The position numbers were made by a program, and so were the translations under genes. Positions 9,046-16,682 of a DNA stretch of 64,000 nucleotides are shown here, piece by piece. Origin of the DNA: Enterococcus_C asini_A (GTDB lineage: Bacteria; Bacillota; Bacilli; Lactobacillales; Enterococcaceae); the NCBI RefSeq assembly GCF_031928785.1, contig NZ_JARQAL010000005.1, one strand, 5' to 3'. Each line of letters begins with the position of its first letter. Position 1 is the first letter of the stretch. The notes below the pieces were generated by a model, which did no database searches, had not been told where the DNA came from, and was given only the letters and a program-made list of their open reading frames with translations.

Positions 9046-10428
9046 ATGAAAATGCCAAATTTTTATGAAGTCTATCAGGATCAAGTTGAAGAGCAATATG
9101 ACTTTGGGACAGGCGTTTCGGCTTATTGTAGTGATAAAATTGAAATGAAATTTAACGACTTCGGAGAATATTTTTCTAGTGTTAGTAATTCAAATGTTCT
9201 ATCAAAAGATGAAATAGATAAGATTACATATACTAGTTTAGTAACAAATAGCAATAATATTGATCGTATTTCAAAAACTATCTTTTCTGAATTACCTAAT
9301 GTCAAATTTAATGAAAAAATTGGTTATTATTCTGACTTGTATATTGGATATGTCAAAGAGGGGGAATTTCGAAAAAATGGCAGCTCTGGTGGATTTGCCA
9401 CATGGATTTTGAAAGAACTATTAACTCGTAATTTAATTGATGGTGTTGTGCACGTAACAGCTACTAATGACCCTAAAAAATTATTCAAGTATACAATTTC
9501 TAGAACTGAAGAAGAATTATTAGCTGGCGCAAAAACAAAATATTATCCTGTTGAAATTTCTGAAGCACTAAAAACAATCAGAGACACGCCGGGAAAATAT
9601 GCAGTAATTGGTTTGCCTAGTTTTATTATGGAATTAAGACTGCTCTGTGAAGTAGACCCCACAATTAATGAAAGAATTAAATATATGGTAGGTTTGGTGT
9701 GTGGTCACCAAAAATCTACTCGCTTTTCAGAATTACTTGCTTGGCAATGTGGTATTAAACCTGGAAAACTCAACTTTATTGATTTTAGAAAAAAAATGTC
9801 AGACTCACCTGCAAGTTCTTATGCAATCGAGGTCAAGGGTGAAAAAGATGGACAAGAAATTTCTGTAACTCGCCGTATGAAAGATCTGTATGGAGGAGAT
9901 TGGGGACGAGGTATTTTTAAGGTCAGAGCGTCAGATTTTACTGATGATGTGATGAATGAGGCTGCTGATATTACATTAGGGGATGCTTGGCTTCCAGAAT
10001 ATACAAAGGATTCGAATGGTAACAATATCATAATCGTCAGAAATCCTGAAATTGCTAAGATTATTAGGGAGTCCATTGGCGATGAAAAGCTTGTTGTAGA
10101 CGTTGTAGACTCAGATAAAATTATTCAGTCACAAATTTCTCATTATCGCCATACACAAGATGAGCTAGCTTACCGGCTATATAAAAACAAACAGAAGAGA
10201 ATTTGGTTTCCTGAACAGCGCATCCAGCCTAGTAAAAGCATTCCTATCAGCCGAAAAATGATTCAGGATATTCGTGAAAAGATTTGTTTACAAGCACCAG
10301 GATATTTCAATAAAGCGATTGAAAAAGACAATTTGGATTATTTTATAAAAAAAATGTCACATCTAGATAATTCTTATCGACTTGTATATAAGATAGAACG
10401 AGGAATCAATAGAATAAGTAAGGCATAG
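9046..10428 (+). CDS. Coenzyme F420 hydrogenase/dehydrogenase beta-subunit-like protein lacking Fe-S cysteines
   Basis: The 460-residue protein has the FrhB-like core: YIGYVKEGEFRKNGSSGGFATWILKELL (~residue 105), TKYYPVEI, a GLVCGHQKS strand, DSPASSYAIEV, then ADITLGDAWLPEY with NGNNIIIVRN. The family is an Fe-S flavoprotein that commonly accompanies pyruvyl transferases in polysaccharide clusters, where its electron-transfer role is unproven. Here the N-terminal ~100 residues lack the CxxCxxCxxxCP ferredoxin motifs usually present, so it may not carry [4Fe-4S] clusters. It starts 9 bases after the flippase with AAGGTG as ribosome site. Confidence 0.78.
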   Translation: MKMPNFYEVYQDQVEEQYDFGTGVSAYCSDKIEMKFNDFGEYFSSVSNSNVLSKDEIDKITYTSLVTNSNNIDRISKTIFSELPNVKFNEKIGYYSDLYIGYVKEGEFRKNGSSGGFATWILKELLTRNLIDGVVHVTATNDPKKLFKYTISRTEEELLAGAKTKYYPVEISEALKTIRDTPGKYAVIGLPSFIMELRLLCEVDPTINERIKYMVGLVCGHQKSTRFSELLAWQCGIKPGKLNFIDFRKKMSDSPASSYAIEVKGEKDGQEISVTRRMKDLYGGDWGRGIFKVRASDFTDDVMNEAADITLGDAWLPEYTKDSNGNNIIIVRNPEIAKIIRESIGDEKLVVDVVDSDKIIQSQISHYRHTQDELAYRLYKNKQKRIWFPEQRIQPSKSIPISRKMIQDIREKICLQAPGYFNKAIEKDNLDYFIKKMSHLDNSYRLVYKIERGINRISKA

Positions 10429-10493
10429 TAAGATATAATTTGGTGGTATAAAAATCATGAGGAATTTATTGTTCAGGTAGGAGGATTATCTAA

Positions 10494-11366
10494 GTGAAAA
10501 AAGTCCGTAAGGCAATCATTCCAGCAGCAGGGTTAGGGACACGTTTTTTACCAGCAACAAAAGCTATCGCAAAGGAAATGTTACCAATCGTTGATAAACC
10601 AACGATTCAATTTATTGTAGAAGAAGCTATTGCATCAGGAATTGAAGATATCTTGGTGGTTACTGGTAAAGGAAAACGCCCGATTGAAGATCACTTTGAT
10701 GCTAATTTAGAGCTGGAACAAAACTTAGCAGCTAAACAAAAAACGGAGTTGTTAGCTTTGGTTGAAGCGACCACTGCGATTAATCTGCACTTTATTCGTC
10801 AAAAACATCCGTTAGGCTTAGGTCATGCTGTCTTGCAGGCAAAAGCCTTTGTGGGAAACGAACCTTTTGTGGTGATGCTTGGTGATGATATTATGGAAGA
10901 TAAGATTCCTTTAACAAAACAATTGATTAATGATTATGATCAAACCCAGGCTTCTACTTTGGCAGTCATGCAAGTTCCTCATAAAGAAACTTCAAAATAT
11001 GGGATTATCAATCCTAATGGCGAAATTTCTAAAGGACTATATGATGTAGAATCTTTCGTTGAAAAGCCAAAGCCAGAAGATGCTCCAAGTAATCTTGCAA
11101 TTATTGGTCGTTATTTGTTGAAGCCAGAGATTTTTGAGATTTTAGAAAATCAAAAACCCGGTGCAGGCAATGAAATCCAGCTGACTGATGCTATCGACAG
11201 TTTAAATAAGATTCAACGTGTTTTTGCCCATGAATTTACCGGTAAACGTTATGATGTTGGAGATAAATTAGGTATGGTAGAAGCTAATGTGGAGATGGGA
11301 TTGAAGCATCCTGAAATTGGCGAATCTTTGAAGGCATACATTAAAGAGCTGGCTACAAAATTATAA
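10494..11366 (+). CDS. galU: UTP--glucose-1-phosphate uridylyltransferase
   Basis: 290 residues, the normal length for GalU. The nucleotidyl-transferase signature AAGLGTRFLPATKAIAKEMLPI lies at residues 11-32. LGHAVLQAK, VMLGDDIM, SFVEKPKPEDAPSN and GNEIQLTDAI follow in the family order. It makes UDP-glucose from UTP and glucose-1-phosphate for polysaccharide, glycolipid and teichoic acid synthesis. The start is GTG behind GTAGGAGGAT. It is more GC-rich than the cluster before it, so this is probably where the core genome resumes. Confidence 0.96.
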   Translation: MKKVRKAIIPAAGLGTRFLPATKAIAKEMLPIVDKPTIQFIVEEAIASGIEDILVVTGKGKRPIEDHFDANLELEQNLAAKQKTELLALVEATTAINLHFIRQKHPLGLGHAVLQAKAFVGNEPFVVMLGDDIMEDKIPLTKQLINDYDQTQASTLAVMQVPHKETSKYGIINPNGEISKGLYDVESFVEKPKPEDAPSNLAIIGRYLLKPEIFEILENQKPGAGNEIQLTDAIDSLNKIQRVFAHEFTGKRYDVGDKLGMVEANVEMGLKHPEIGESLKAYIKELATKL

Positions 11367-11472
11367 GTCAGGGTAGTTGAAAAAGTAAGTCTTTAAGATA
11401 GTTTTTAGAGCTATAATGATGAATGATTTTATTGAAATATTAAAGTATAGATTGATTTTCTAGGAGGAAAAC

Positions 11473-12615
11473 ATGAGAAATGCAGTTGTTGTAGGCGGAA
11501 GTAGTGGAATTGGTTTAGCAATGGTGAAAGGTTTAGTTGATAAAGGTTATTCAAAAATTTATGTTTTTGACAAACAAAAACCACAAATAAGTATGGAGCA
11601 AATTACATATACTCATTTTGACGCAGTAATTGATAGTTATGATATCTTCGATGAATATGTGAATCAAGTGGATACATTACTTATTACGGCTGGATTTGGT
11701 AGAGTAGCTCCTTTTGAGACCTATCAAGATCCAGAGATAAAAAATAATTTACTTGTTAATGCGGTCGCCCCTATTAGAATTGTAAGTAAATTCTATCACA
11801 AATTATTAAGTACAGATGATTTTTATTGCGCAATAATGGGAAGCATCGCTGGGTTTATTAGTTCGCCATTATTCGCTATATATGGTGCTGGGAAATCAGC
11901 TACTTGCCAATTTATCGAGAATGTTAATATTGAAATTGAGCAAACAGGTTCACCAAATCGTATTTTAAATGTATCCCCAGGAGCTATTAATGGTACGAGT
12001 TTTAAAGGGGGCACTACAGATTTAACAGCAATTGAAGCGTTGGCGGAAGATATTTTAAGTAGTATGTATGAAAGAAAGACTTTATTCATCCCTGATATTG
12101 ATGTCTATGGTGGTGTTTTAGAGCGTTATAAAACGGATGCTCATAAATTTGGTATGGAAAGCTATGATTATAAGATTAAATCTGGAAGAATGAATACTTC
12201 ACCACAACTAAAAATTGGTTATTTAAGCGGGACTTTTGATTTATTCCATGTAGGGCACTTGAATTTATTGAAACGTGCCCGAGCGCATTGTGATTATTTA
12301 GTTGTTGGTGTCCACAAAGATGCTTCTCATAAAGGAAAGGAAACTTTTATCTCATTTGAAGAGCGTAAGGCAATTGTCGAAGCTTGTAAATATGTTGATG
12401 AAGTCATCGAATCTTTCCCAGAGGATAAAGATGTATGGGAAGAAATTCCTTATAATTTCCTATTTGTAGGAAGTGACTACAAGGGAACGGAACGGTTCGA
12501 AAGCTATGAAGAATATTTTTCTGATAAACCAGTTGAAATCATTTATTTTGATTACACGAAGGGTACAAGTAGCACTCATCTGAGAGAAGTTATAGGTAAT
12601 GTGACGAATAAATAA
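11473..12615 (+). CDS. Fusion of SDR oxidoreductase and TagD-like cytidylyltransferase
   Basis: 380 residues in two clear parts. Residues 1-~225 are a short-chain dehydrogenase: VVVGGSSGIG cofactor loop, LLITAGFG in place of NNAG, and a YGAGK active site. Residues ~245-380 are a nucleotidyltransferase of the TagD/GCT type: YLSGTFDLFHVGHLNLL with the HxGH motif, VVGVHKD, and a KGTSSTHLRE signature near the end. By family logic it could reduce a sugar phosphate to a polyol phosphate and activate it with CTP to a CDP-polyol (CDP-ribitol or CDP-glycerol type). The substrate is inferred. AGGAGG precedes the ATG. A terminator follows. Confidence 0.85.
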   Translation: MRNAVVVGGSSGIGLAMVKGLVDKGYSKIYVFDKQKPQISMEQITYTHFDAVIDSYDIFDEYVNQVDTLLITAGFGRVAPFETYQDPEIKNNLLVNAVAPIRIVSKFYHKLLSTDDFYCAIMGSIAGFISSPLFAIYGAGKSATCQFIENVNIEIEQTGSPNRILNVSPGAINGTSFKGGTTDLTAIEALAEDILSSMYERKTLFIPDIDVYGGVLERYKTDAHKFGMESYDYKIKSGRMNTSPQLKIGYLSGTFDLFHVGHLNLLKRARAHCDYLVVGVHKDASHKGKETFISFEERKAIVEACKYVDEVIESFPEDKDVWEEIPYNFLFVGSDYKGTERFESYEEYFSDKPVEIIYFDYTKGTSSTHLREVIGNVTNK

Positions 12616-12650
12616 TGGATACCGTATTTTTTAACTAATATTGATTTATA

Positions 12651-12681
12651 AAAAACCGCTAGTTATCATATAGCGGTTTTT
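12651..12681 (+). terminator. Rho-independent terminator after the SDR-cytidylyltransferase gene
   Basis: AAAACCGCTA and TAGCGGTTTT arms flank a short loop, and the 3' arm runs into T residues. It closes the polysaccharide-precursor transcript. Confidence 0.8.
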
Positions 12682-12733
12682 GCAATATACTTTTACTCTG
12701 CTAAGATTAGGTAAATTTTTTAGGAGGTTCGTG

Positions 12734-13387
12734 ATGAAACTACTACACAAACTATCCCCACAAACCACCATCCGCCTACTAACCATCTCCATCATGCTAT
12801 TAATGAGTCAAACGACTTTTTATTTTTTGACTTTAAATACCTTTTTAGCTTATGTGCCCATTGAGCTGTCCTTTCAAATTCAACGAACCAATCGTCCTTG
12901 GGTGCAAAAAATATTGGCTGCATTTTGGTTGTTGTTTTTCCCTAATATCCCTTATCTGGCTTCAGATATTATTCATGCGGATATGTTGACGATTTATTCC
13001 TATAGTGGCAGTGTTCCTAGTGTACGGCTTTGGGGCTTATTGATTATTTTATTTCTTGTAGTGTTTGCGTATATTATTTGGGGATTCACTCAGTTATTGG
13101 CTTTGGTGACTGATTTGCAAATAAAGTATCGGTTAAAAAGCTGGATATCTTGGGGGATTTTACTAGGAATTTGTTTCTTATCTTCCATGGGTATCTATGC
13201 CGGGCGTTTTCCGCCTCGATTACACTCTGTTTATTTTTTAACAGATCCCTGGCAGGTAGTAGATATTATTTTTCTCCAATGGTCTGTGAAAAAATTAGAG
13301 CTAGTCATCCTCTTTTGGTTTTTACATTTAGGTATCTTACTTGTTCTTTATATCCATGAACGACTACGGCAAGAGGCGGTAAAATGA
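12734..13387 (+). CDS. DUF1361 membrane protein
   Basis: About 217 residues with six or seven predicted membrane spans. The family signature FFPNIPYLASDIIH is at the end of the third span, and RLWGLLIILFLVVFAY and GIYAGRFPPRLHS follow. DUF1361 proteins are integral membrane proteins of unknown function, often near cell-envelope genes in Lactobacillales. I use the ATG at 12734, 6 bases after TAGGAGG; the upstream in-frame ATG at 12680 lies in the terminator and has no site. Confidence 0.85.
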   Translation: MKLLHKLSPQTTIRLLTISIMLLMSQTTFYFLTLNTFLAYVPIELSFQIQRTNRPWVQKILAAFWLLFFPNIPYLASDIIHADMLTIYSYSGSVPSVRLWGLLIILFLVVFAYIIWGFTQLLALVTDLQIKYRLKSWISWGILLGICFLSSMGIYAGRFPPRLHSVYFLTDPWQVVDIIFLQWSVKKLELVILFWFLHLGILLVLYIHERLRQEAVK

Positions 13388-13455
13388 GTGACTCTTTTCA
13401 AAAGTAAACATTTCCTTGTAATTGTCGATTTACGAAAGTCTTTTGCAAGAATACT

Positions 13456-13484
13456 TTGACTTCTCGTCTAGCAATGGCTATCAT
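13456..13484 (+). promoter_or_regulatory. Promoter of the LCP gene
   Basis: TTGACT (13456-13461), a 17-base spacer and TATCAT (13479-13484), about 65 bases before the LCP start codon. Confidence 0.6.
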
Positions 13485-13549
13485 TTAAAATAGAAAATAA
13501 AGGTAGTAGCTAATGCAGCTAATTTAACACAGAGAAAAGAGGAATTCGC

Positions 13550-14461
13550 TTGTCAAGAGGAAAGAAAATCATCTTAGGAATTGTGGGGGTAATTGTGGTT
13601 TTGACCTTAGCAGTTGTAGGATTAGGTTTGAAGGTATATTTTGATGTGAAGGGTTCCGTGGATAGTACTTATGAATCAGTGGAACGGGCTCAAAAAGGTA
13701 GAGGTGTTAATTTAAACAACCAAGAAGCTTTTTCGATATTATTATTGGGAATTGATACTGGAGACAAGGGGCGGACAGAACAAGGGCGTTCGGATACTAT
13801 GATGGTAGCAACGGTTAATCCTAGTGATAAGAAGACTACATTAGTCAGCATTCCCCGGGATACGTACGTGCCCATTGTAGGCTATGGAACAGAAGACAAG
13901 ATTAACCATGCCTATGCCTTTGGTGGTGCAGCTATGTCCATGGACACGGTAGCAAGCTATTTAGACATTCCTGTGGATCATTATGTGGCCATTAATATGA
14001 AGGGTCTAAAAGAGCTTGTGGATGCGGTAGGTGGCATCACAGTGGGAAATGATATGGAATTCACTCAAGATGAGTACACCTTTAAGCACGGGCAGATTAC
14101 GTTAGATGGCGATATGGCATTGTCTTACTCCCGGATGCGCCATGATGATCCTCGAGGAGATTATGGTCGCCAAGAACGGCAACGGACTATTGTCATGGGC
14201 GTAGTCAATAAGCTGTTATCCATGGATGGCATCACTAAGTATCAAGAAGTGCTAAGTGCTGTGGAATCCAATATGAAGACGGATATGACTTTTGATACGA
14301 TGAAGACCATTGCCTTGAATTACCGAGATGCCTTTACCAATGTGAAGACAGAACAAATGCAAGGAGAAGGCTTCATGCAAGACAATATCAGTTACCAACG
14401 AGTTTCTGATGAAGAATTACAACGAATCCAAGAAATTTTGGATCAAGAGTTAGGTTTATAA
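13550..14461 (+). CDS. LytR-CpsA-Psr (LCP) family wall-polymer ligase
   Basis: 303 residues: a short cytoplasmic start, one membrane anchor at about 7-29, then the extracellular LCP domain. Motifs are FSILLLGIDTG, RSDTMMVATVNP, SIPRDTYVPI (catalytic Arg), NHAYAFGG and YSRMRHDDPRGDYGRQERQ. LCP enzymes transfer undecaprenyl-linked polymers such as teichoic acids or rhamnopolysaccharides to peptidoglycan. Its place beside galU, DUF1361 and the polysaccharide cluster suggests it attaches that glycan, although enterococci have several paralogues. It starts at TTG behind AGAGGAA. It is probably monocistronic, with its own promoter and terminator. Confidence 0.93.
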   Translation: MSRGKKIILGIVGVIVVLTLAVVGLGLKVYFDVKGSVDSTYESVERAQKGRGVNLNNQEAFSILLLGIDTGDKGRTEQGRSDTMMVATVNPSDKKTTLVSIPRDTYVPIVGYGTEDKINHAYAFGGAAMSMDTVASYLDIPVDHYVAINMKGLKELVDAVGGITVGNDMEFTQDEYTFKHGQITLDGDMALSYSRMRHDDPRGDYGRQERQRTIVMGVVNKLLSMDGITKYQEVLSAVESNMKTDMTFDTMKTIALNYRDAFTNVKTEQMQGEGFMQDNISYQRVSDEELQRIQEILDQELGL

Positions 14462-14470
14462 AGAAATTGA

Positions 14471-14529
14471 AAAAACGTGAGAACCTGCAAGTAGCTTGTT
14501 AAAGCTGTTTGCGAGTTCTCACGTTTTTT
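14471..14529. terminator. Bidirectional terminator between LCP gene and dmkB
   Basis: Fourteen-base arms (AAAAACGTGAGAAC and its complement) with A and T runs at both ends serve the convergent genes on either side. Confidence 0.85.
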
Positions 14530-14532
14530 ATA

Positions 14533-15519
14533 TTAATTTTGTCGATCCAAAATCTGCTTAGTCAATCGCCACAACAATTCCCGGGTGTTTTGCTCATCAT
14601 CAGGCAATTTACGAATGGCTTTCAGTGCTTTTTCAGTATAGCGTTGGGCTTGTTTTTGCGCTTGGGTTACGCCGCCTTTTGTTTGCACCAGTTGATAGAC
14701 AGCCTGGGTGTCAGCTTCGGTCATCTGATCTTGTTTTGATAATAGTGGGACAAAGGCTGCGTGATCTTTTTCCATTGCGAGTAGTAAAGGCAAGGAATAG
14801 ACCCCTTGGCGCACGTCTTCTAAGACTGGCTTGCCGATTTGGCTTTCTGGTTGGGAGTAGTCTAAGATGTCATCGATAATCTGAAAAGCAATGCCGATAT
14901 TTAAGCCGATTTCGCCACATTGTTTGGCGAATTTTTCGCTATTGCCGCTTTCCAAAGCGCCGGCGGTACAACTTAAAGCAAAGAGCTCGGCTGTTTTACC
15001 GGAGATATTGTCTAGATAATCACTAACGGACATGTTGAGATCGTAGCGTCGATCCATTTGACCTAGCTCGCCATTTAAGATTTTTTCCATGCTGCGAGAG
15101 TTTAGTTGCAGACTGCGAAGGGAACCAGCGTAATCTGCAAGGAGTTTGAAACAGCAGACAAAGAGGTAGTCGCCAGCGTAAACAGCTACATCGTTCCCAA
15201 AGCGAGCAGCTACAGTGGGAAGGTTACGACGAGTATCGGCTTGGTCTACGATATCGTCGTGAATCAAAGTAGCCGTGTGCAGCATCTCAATGGAAGCGGC
15301 CAGGGCGATGGCTTTTTGTCGGTCTTGTTCGGGACCGAAGCGAGAAAAAAGTAGCTGATAAGCGGGGCGCAACAGTTTGCCTCCTGCGTGAATCATATCT
15401 AGCACGGCTTTTTCTACCGGTTTATTTTTTAATTTGACGGTTTTTTCCATTAAGGCAAGGGTCTCTGAAAGCTCACCTTGCAAGGTGGGGTATTCCTGCC
15501 AAAGAGGATGAAGTTTCAT
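14533..15519 (-). CDS. dmkB: Polyprenyl diphosphate synthase of the EET locus (DmkB-like)
   Basis: A 328-residue trans-prenyltransferase. The first Asp-rich motif is LIHDDIVDQADTRR and the second is IIDDILDY; GGKLLRPAY and GKPVLEDVRQGVYSLPLL also match the family. It lengthens isopentenyl units to the side chain that DmkA (21585) places on the quinone. In Listeria dmkB belongs to the flavin-based EET locus, and here it is the last gene of eetA-eetB-dmkB, 12 bases after eetB. The product is annotated elsewhere as heptaprenyl diphosphate synthase component 2. Chain length is not readable from sequence. Confidence 0.9.
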   Translation of the reverse strand: MKLHPLWQEYPTLQGELSETLALMEKTVKLKNKPVEKAVLDMIHAGGKLLRPAYQLLFSRFGPEQDRQKAIALAASIEMLHTATLIHDDIVDQADTRRNLPTVAARFGNDVAVYAGDYLFVCCFKLLADYAGSLRSLQLNSRSMEKILNGELGQMDRRYDLNMSVSDYLDNISGKTAELFALSCTAGALESGNSEKFAKQCGEIGLNIGIAFQIIDDILDYSQPESQIGKPVLEDVRQGVYSLPLLLAMEKDHAAFVPLLSKQDQMTEADTQAVYQLVQTKGGVTQAQKQAQRYTEKALKAIRKLPDDEQNTRELLWRLTKQILDRQN

Positions 15520-15531
15520 AGGTGTACTCCT

Positions 15532-16089
15532 TTATTTCATGTGCCAGTGTTCTTGATGGGACTGGCGTTCATAATCCAGTTGGAATTTTTCTAAAGTGGT
15601 CACACGCACCAGTAGGAAGTTGGCGGCAATGCCAATGGCAATCCCAGAAAGAATGCCTAAAAAGGAAAGAATTGGCAAATAGAGCAGGACTTGCCAAGAA
15701 CCGGCGATCATGGAGGCGGTGACCAGTTGGCCTACATTGTGTAAAAAGCCGCCAGTGGCACTGATTCCGATAATGCTGACCCGCTTCGGTCCCAGAGATT
15801 TCACTATAAGCATACCAAAATAACTTAAGATTGCGCCACTCATACTATATAAAAAAGTAGAAGTAGTGCCGCCAAGTAAAGTGGTGAGAATCAAGCGGAT
15901 CCAAACTAAGAGAAAGCTTTCTTTTTTGGGCATGGTGAAGATAGCGATAATGGTAATCAGGTTGGCGAGGCCTAGCTTGGCTCCAGGAGCAAAGGCAAAA
16001 GGATAAGGAATCATGTTTTCCAATAAACCAATGACCACGCCTTGAGCACATAATAAGGAAATGAAGATTAAACGACGATTTTTATTCAT
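15532..16089 (-). CDS. eetB: EetB-like Gx-transporter-family membrane protein
   Basis: 185 residues with five or six predicted spans: LIFISLLCAQGVVIGLLENMIP, FAPGAKLGLANLITIIAIF, LGGTTSTFLYSMSGAILSYFGM and GGFLHNVGQLVTASMIA. The last is the HNxGQL pattern of the Gx/heptaprenyl-diphosphate-synthase-component-I family. In Listeria EetB is required for flavin-based EET, but its biochemical role is not settled. It resembles ECF-type S-components. It is sandwiched between eetA and dmkB with 12-base gaps, so the three are cotranscribed. The start has AGTTTTCACTATG context with a weak ribosome site, suggesting coupling to eetA. Confidence 0.88.
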   Translation of the reverse strand: MNKNRRLIFISLLCAQGVVIGLLENMIPYPFAFAPGAKLGLANLITIIAIFTMPKKESFLLVWIRLILTTLLGGTTSTFLYSMSGAILSYFGMLIVKSLGPKRVSIIGISATGGFLHNVGQLVTASMIAGSWQVLLYLPILSFLGILSGIAIGIAANFLLVRVTTLEKFQLDYERQSHQEHWHMK

Positions 16090-16101
16090 AGTGAAAACTG
16101 G

Positions 16102-16533
16102 CTAATAAATCAGCCCGTCATCTCCACCTCCTGTCGTTTGGTCTTGGATTTCGATTACCAGTTTATGGGGGAGACAGACGATTGTTTCCCCATCTTTTTC
16201 TGCCCAGCCTCGCCGGACGCAGACTTGGTCGCCGCAGTTGGCTTCCTTGATACGAATTTTATCTCCAGCCACTTCAATTATATTGTAATCCCCATCGGCA
16301 TCGTCATAGCGATAAGTGTAAGTTTTTTTGTCTGAGGCTAATGTAAAACGCTTGATTTCTTTGCCGTCAATCCGCAAGACTGCCACTTTTTCTGAGGCAT
16401 TTTGGTTCTCATTTGTATTTCTTGTAATCCCAAAAATTACCAAAGGGAGAAAGGAGAGAAGACAAAGTAAGAGGATAATCGGTAAATCCCAAGGGCGTAA
16501 ACGACTATTTTTGACAAACTCTTTAAATTTCAT
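16102..16533 (-). CDS. eetA: EetA-like NusG domain II lipoprotein-type membrane protein
   Basis: About 143 residues: an N-terminal membrane segment (PIILLLCLLSFLPLVIFGI, ~18-36) then an extracellular NusG domain II with IKEANCGDQVCVRRGWAEKDGETIVCLPHKLVIEI. The three conserved cysteines (DQVC, VCLPHK and NCGD) and the CLPH motif are the family mark. EetA sits next to EetB in every flavin-based EET locus described in Firmicutes and is needed for electron transfer to the surface. The in-frame TTG at 16560 is possible, but ATG at 16533 has GAAAGGA 5 bases upstream. Confidence 0.88.
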   Translation of the reverse strand: MKFKEFVKNSRLRPWDLPIILLLCLLSFLPLVIFGITRNTNENQNASEKVAVLRIDGKEIKRFTLASDKKTYTYRYDDADGDYNIIEVAGDKIRIKEANCGDQVCVRRGWAEKDGETIVCLPHKLVIEIQDQTTGGGDDGLIY

Positions 16534-16565
16534 AACTGTCCTTTCTACATCGGATTTCAAAGGCT

Positions 16566-16574
16566 ATTTTAGCA
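16566..16574 (-). promoter_or_regulatory. Extended -10 promoter of eetA-eetB-dmkB
   Basis: On the minus strand TGCTAAAAT (TGn plus a TATAAT-like hexamer) lies about 33 bases before the eetA ATG. No good -35 is seen, which is acceptable for an extended -10 promoter. Confidence 0.45.
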
Positions 16575-16639
16575 TAGAATAAGATAAAAAGTAGCTGGCT
16601 AGCTTGAGGAATCCCCTCAACTTGACTATTTACCAAAAG

Positions 16640-16669
16640 AAAATCCTAGGCGTGAGGCCTAGGATTTTT
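16640..16669. terminator. Terminator downstream of ndh2
   Basis: AATCCTAGGC and GCCTAGGATT arms around a short loop, with A and T runs on either side. It can stop ndh2 transcripts on the minus strand. Confidence 0.8.
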
Positions 16670-16682
16670 GATTACTTTTTAC

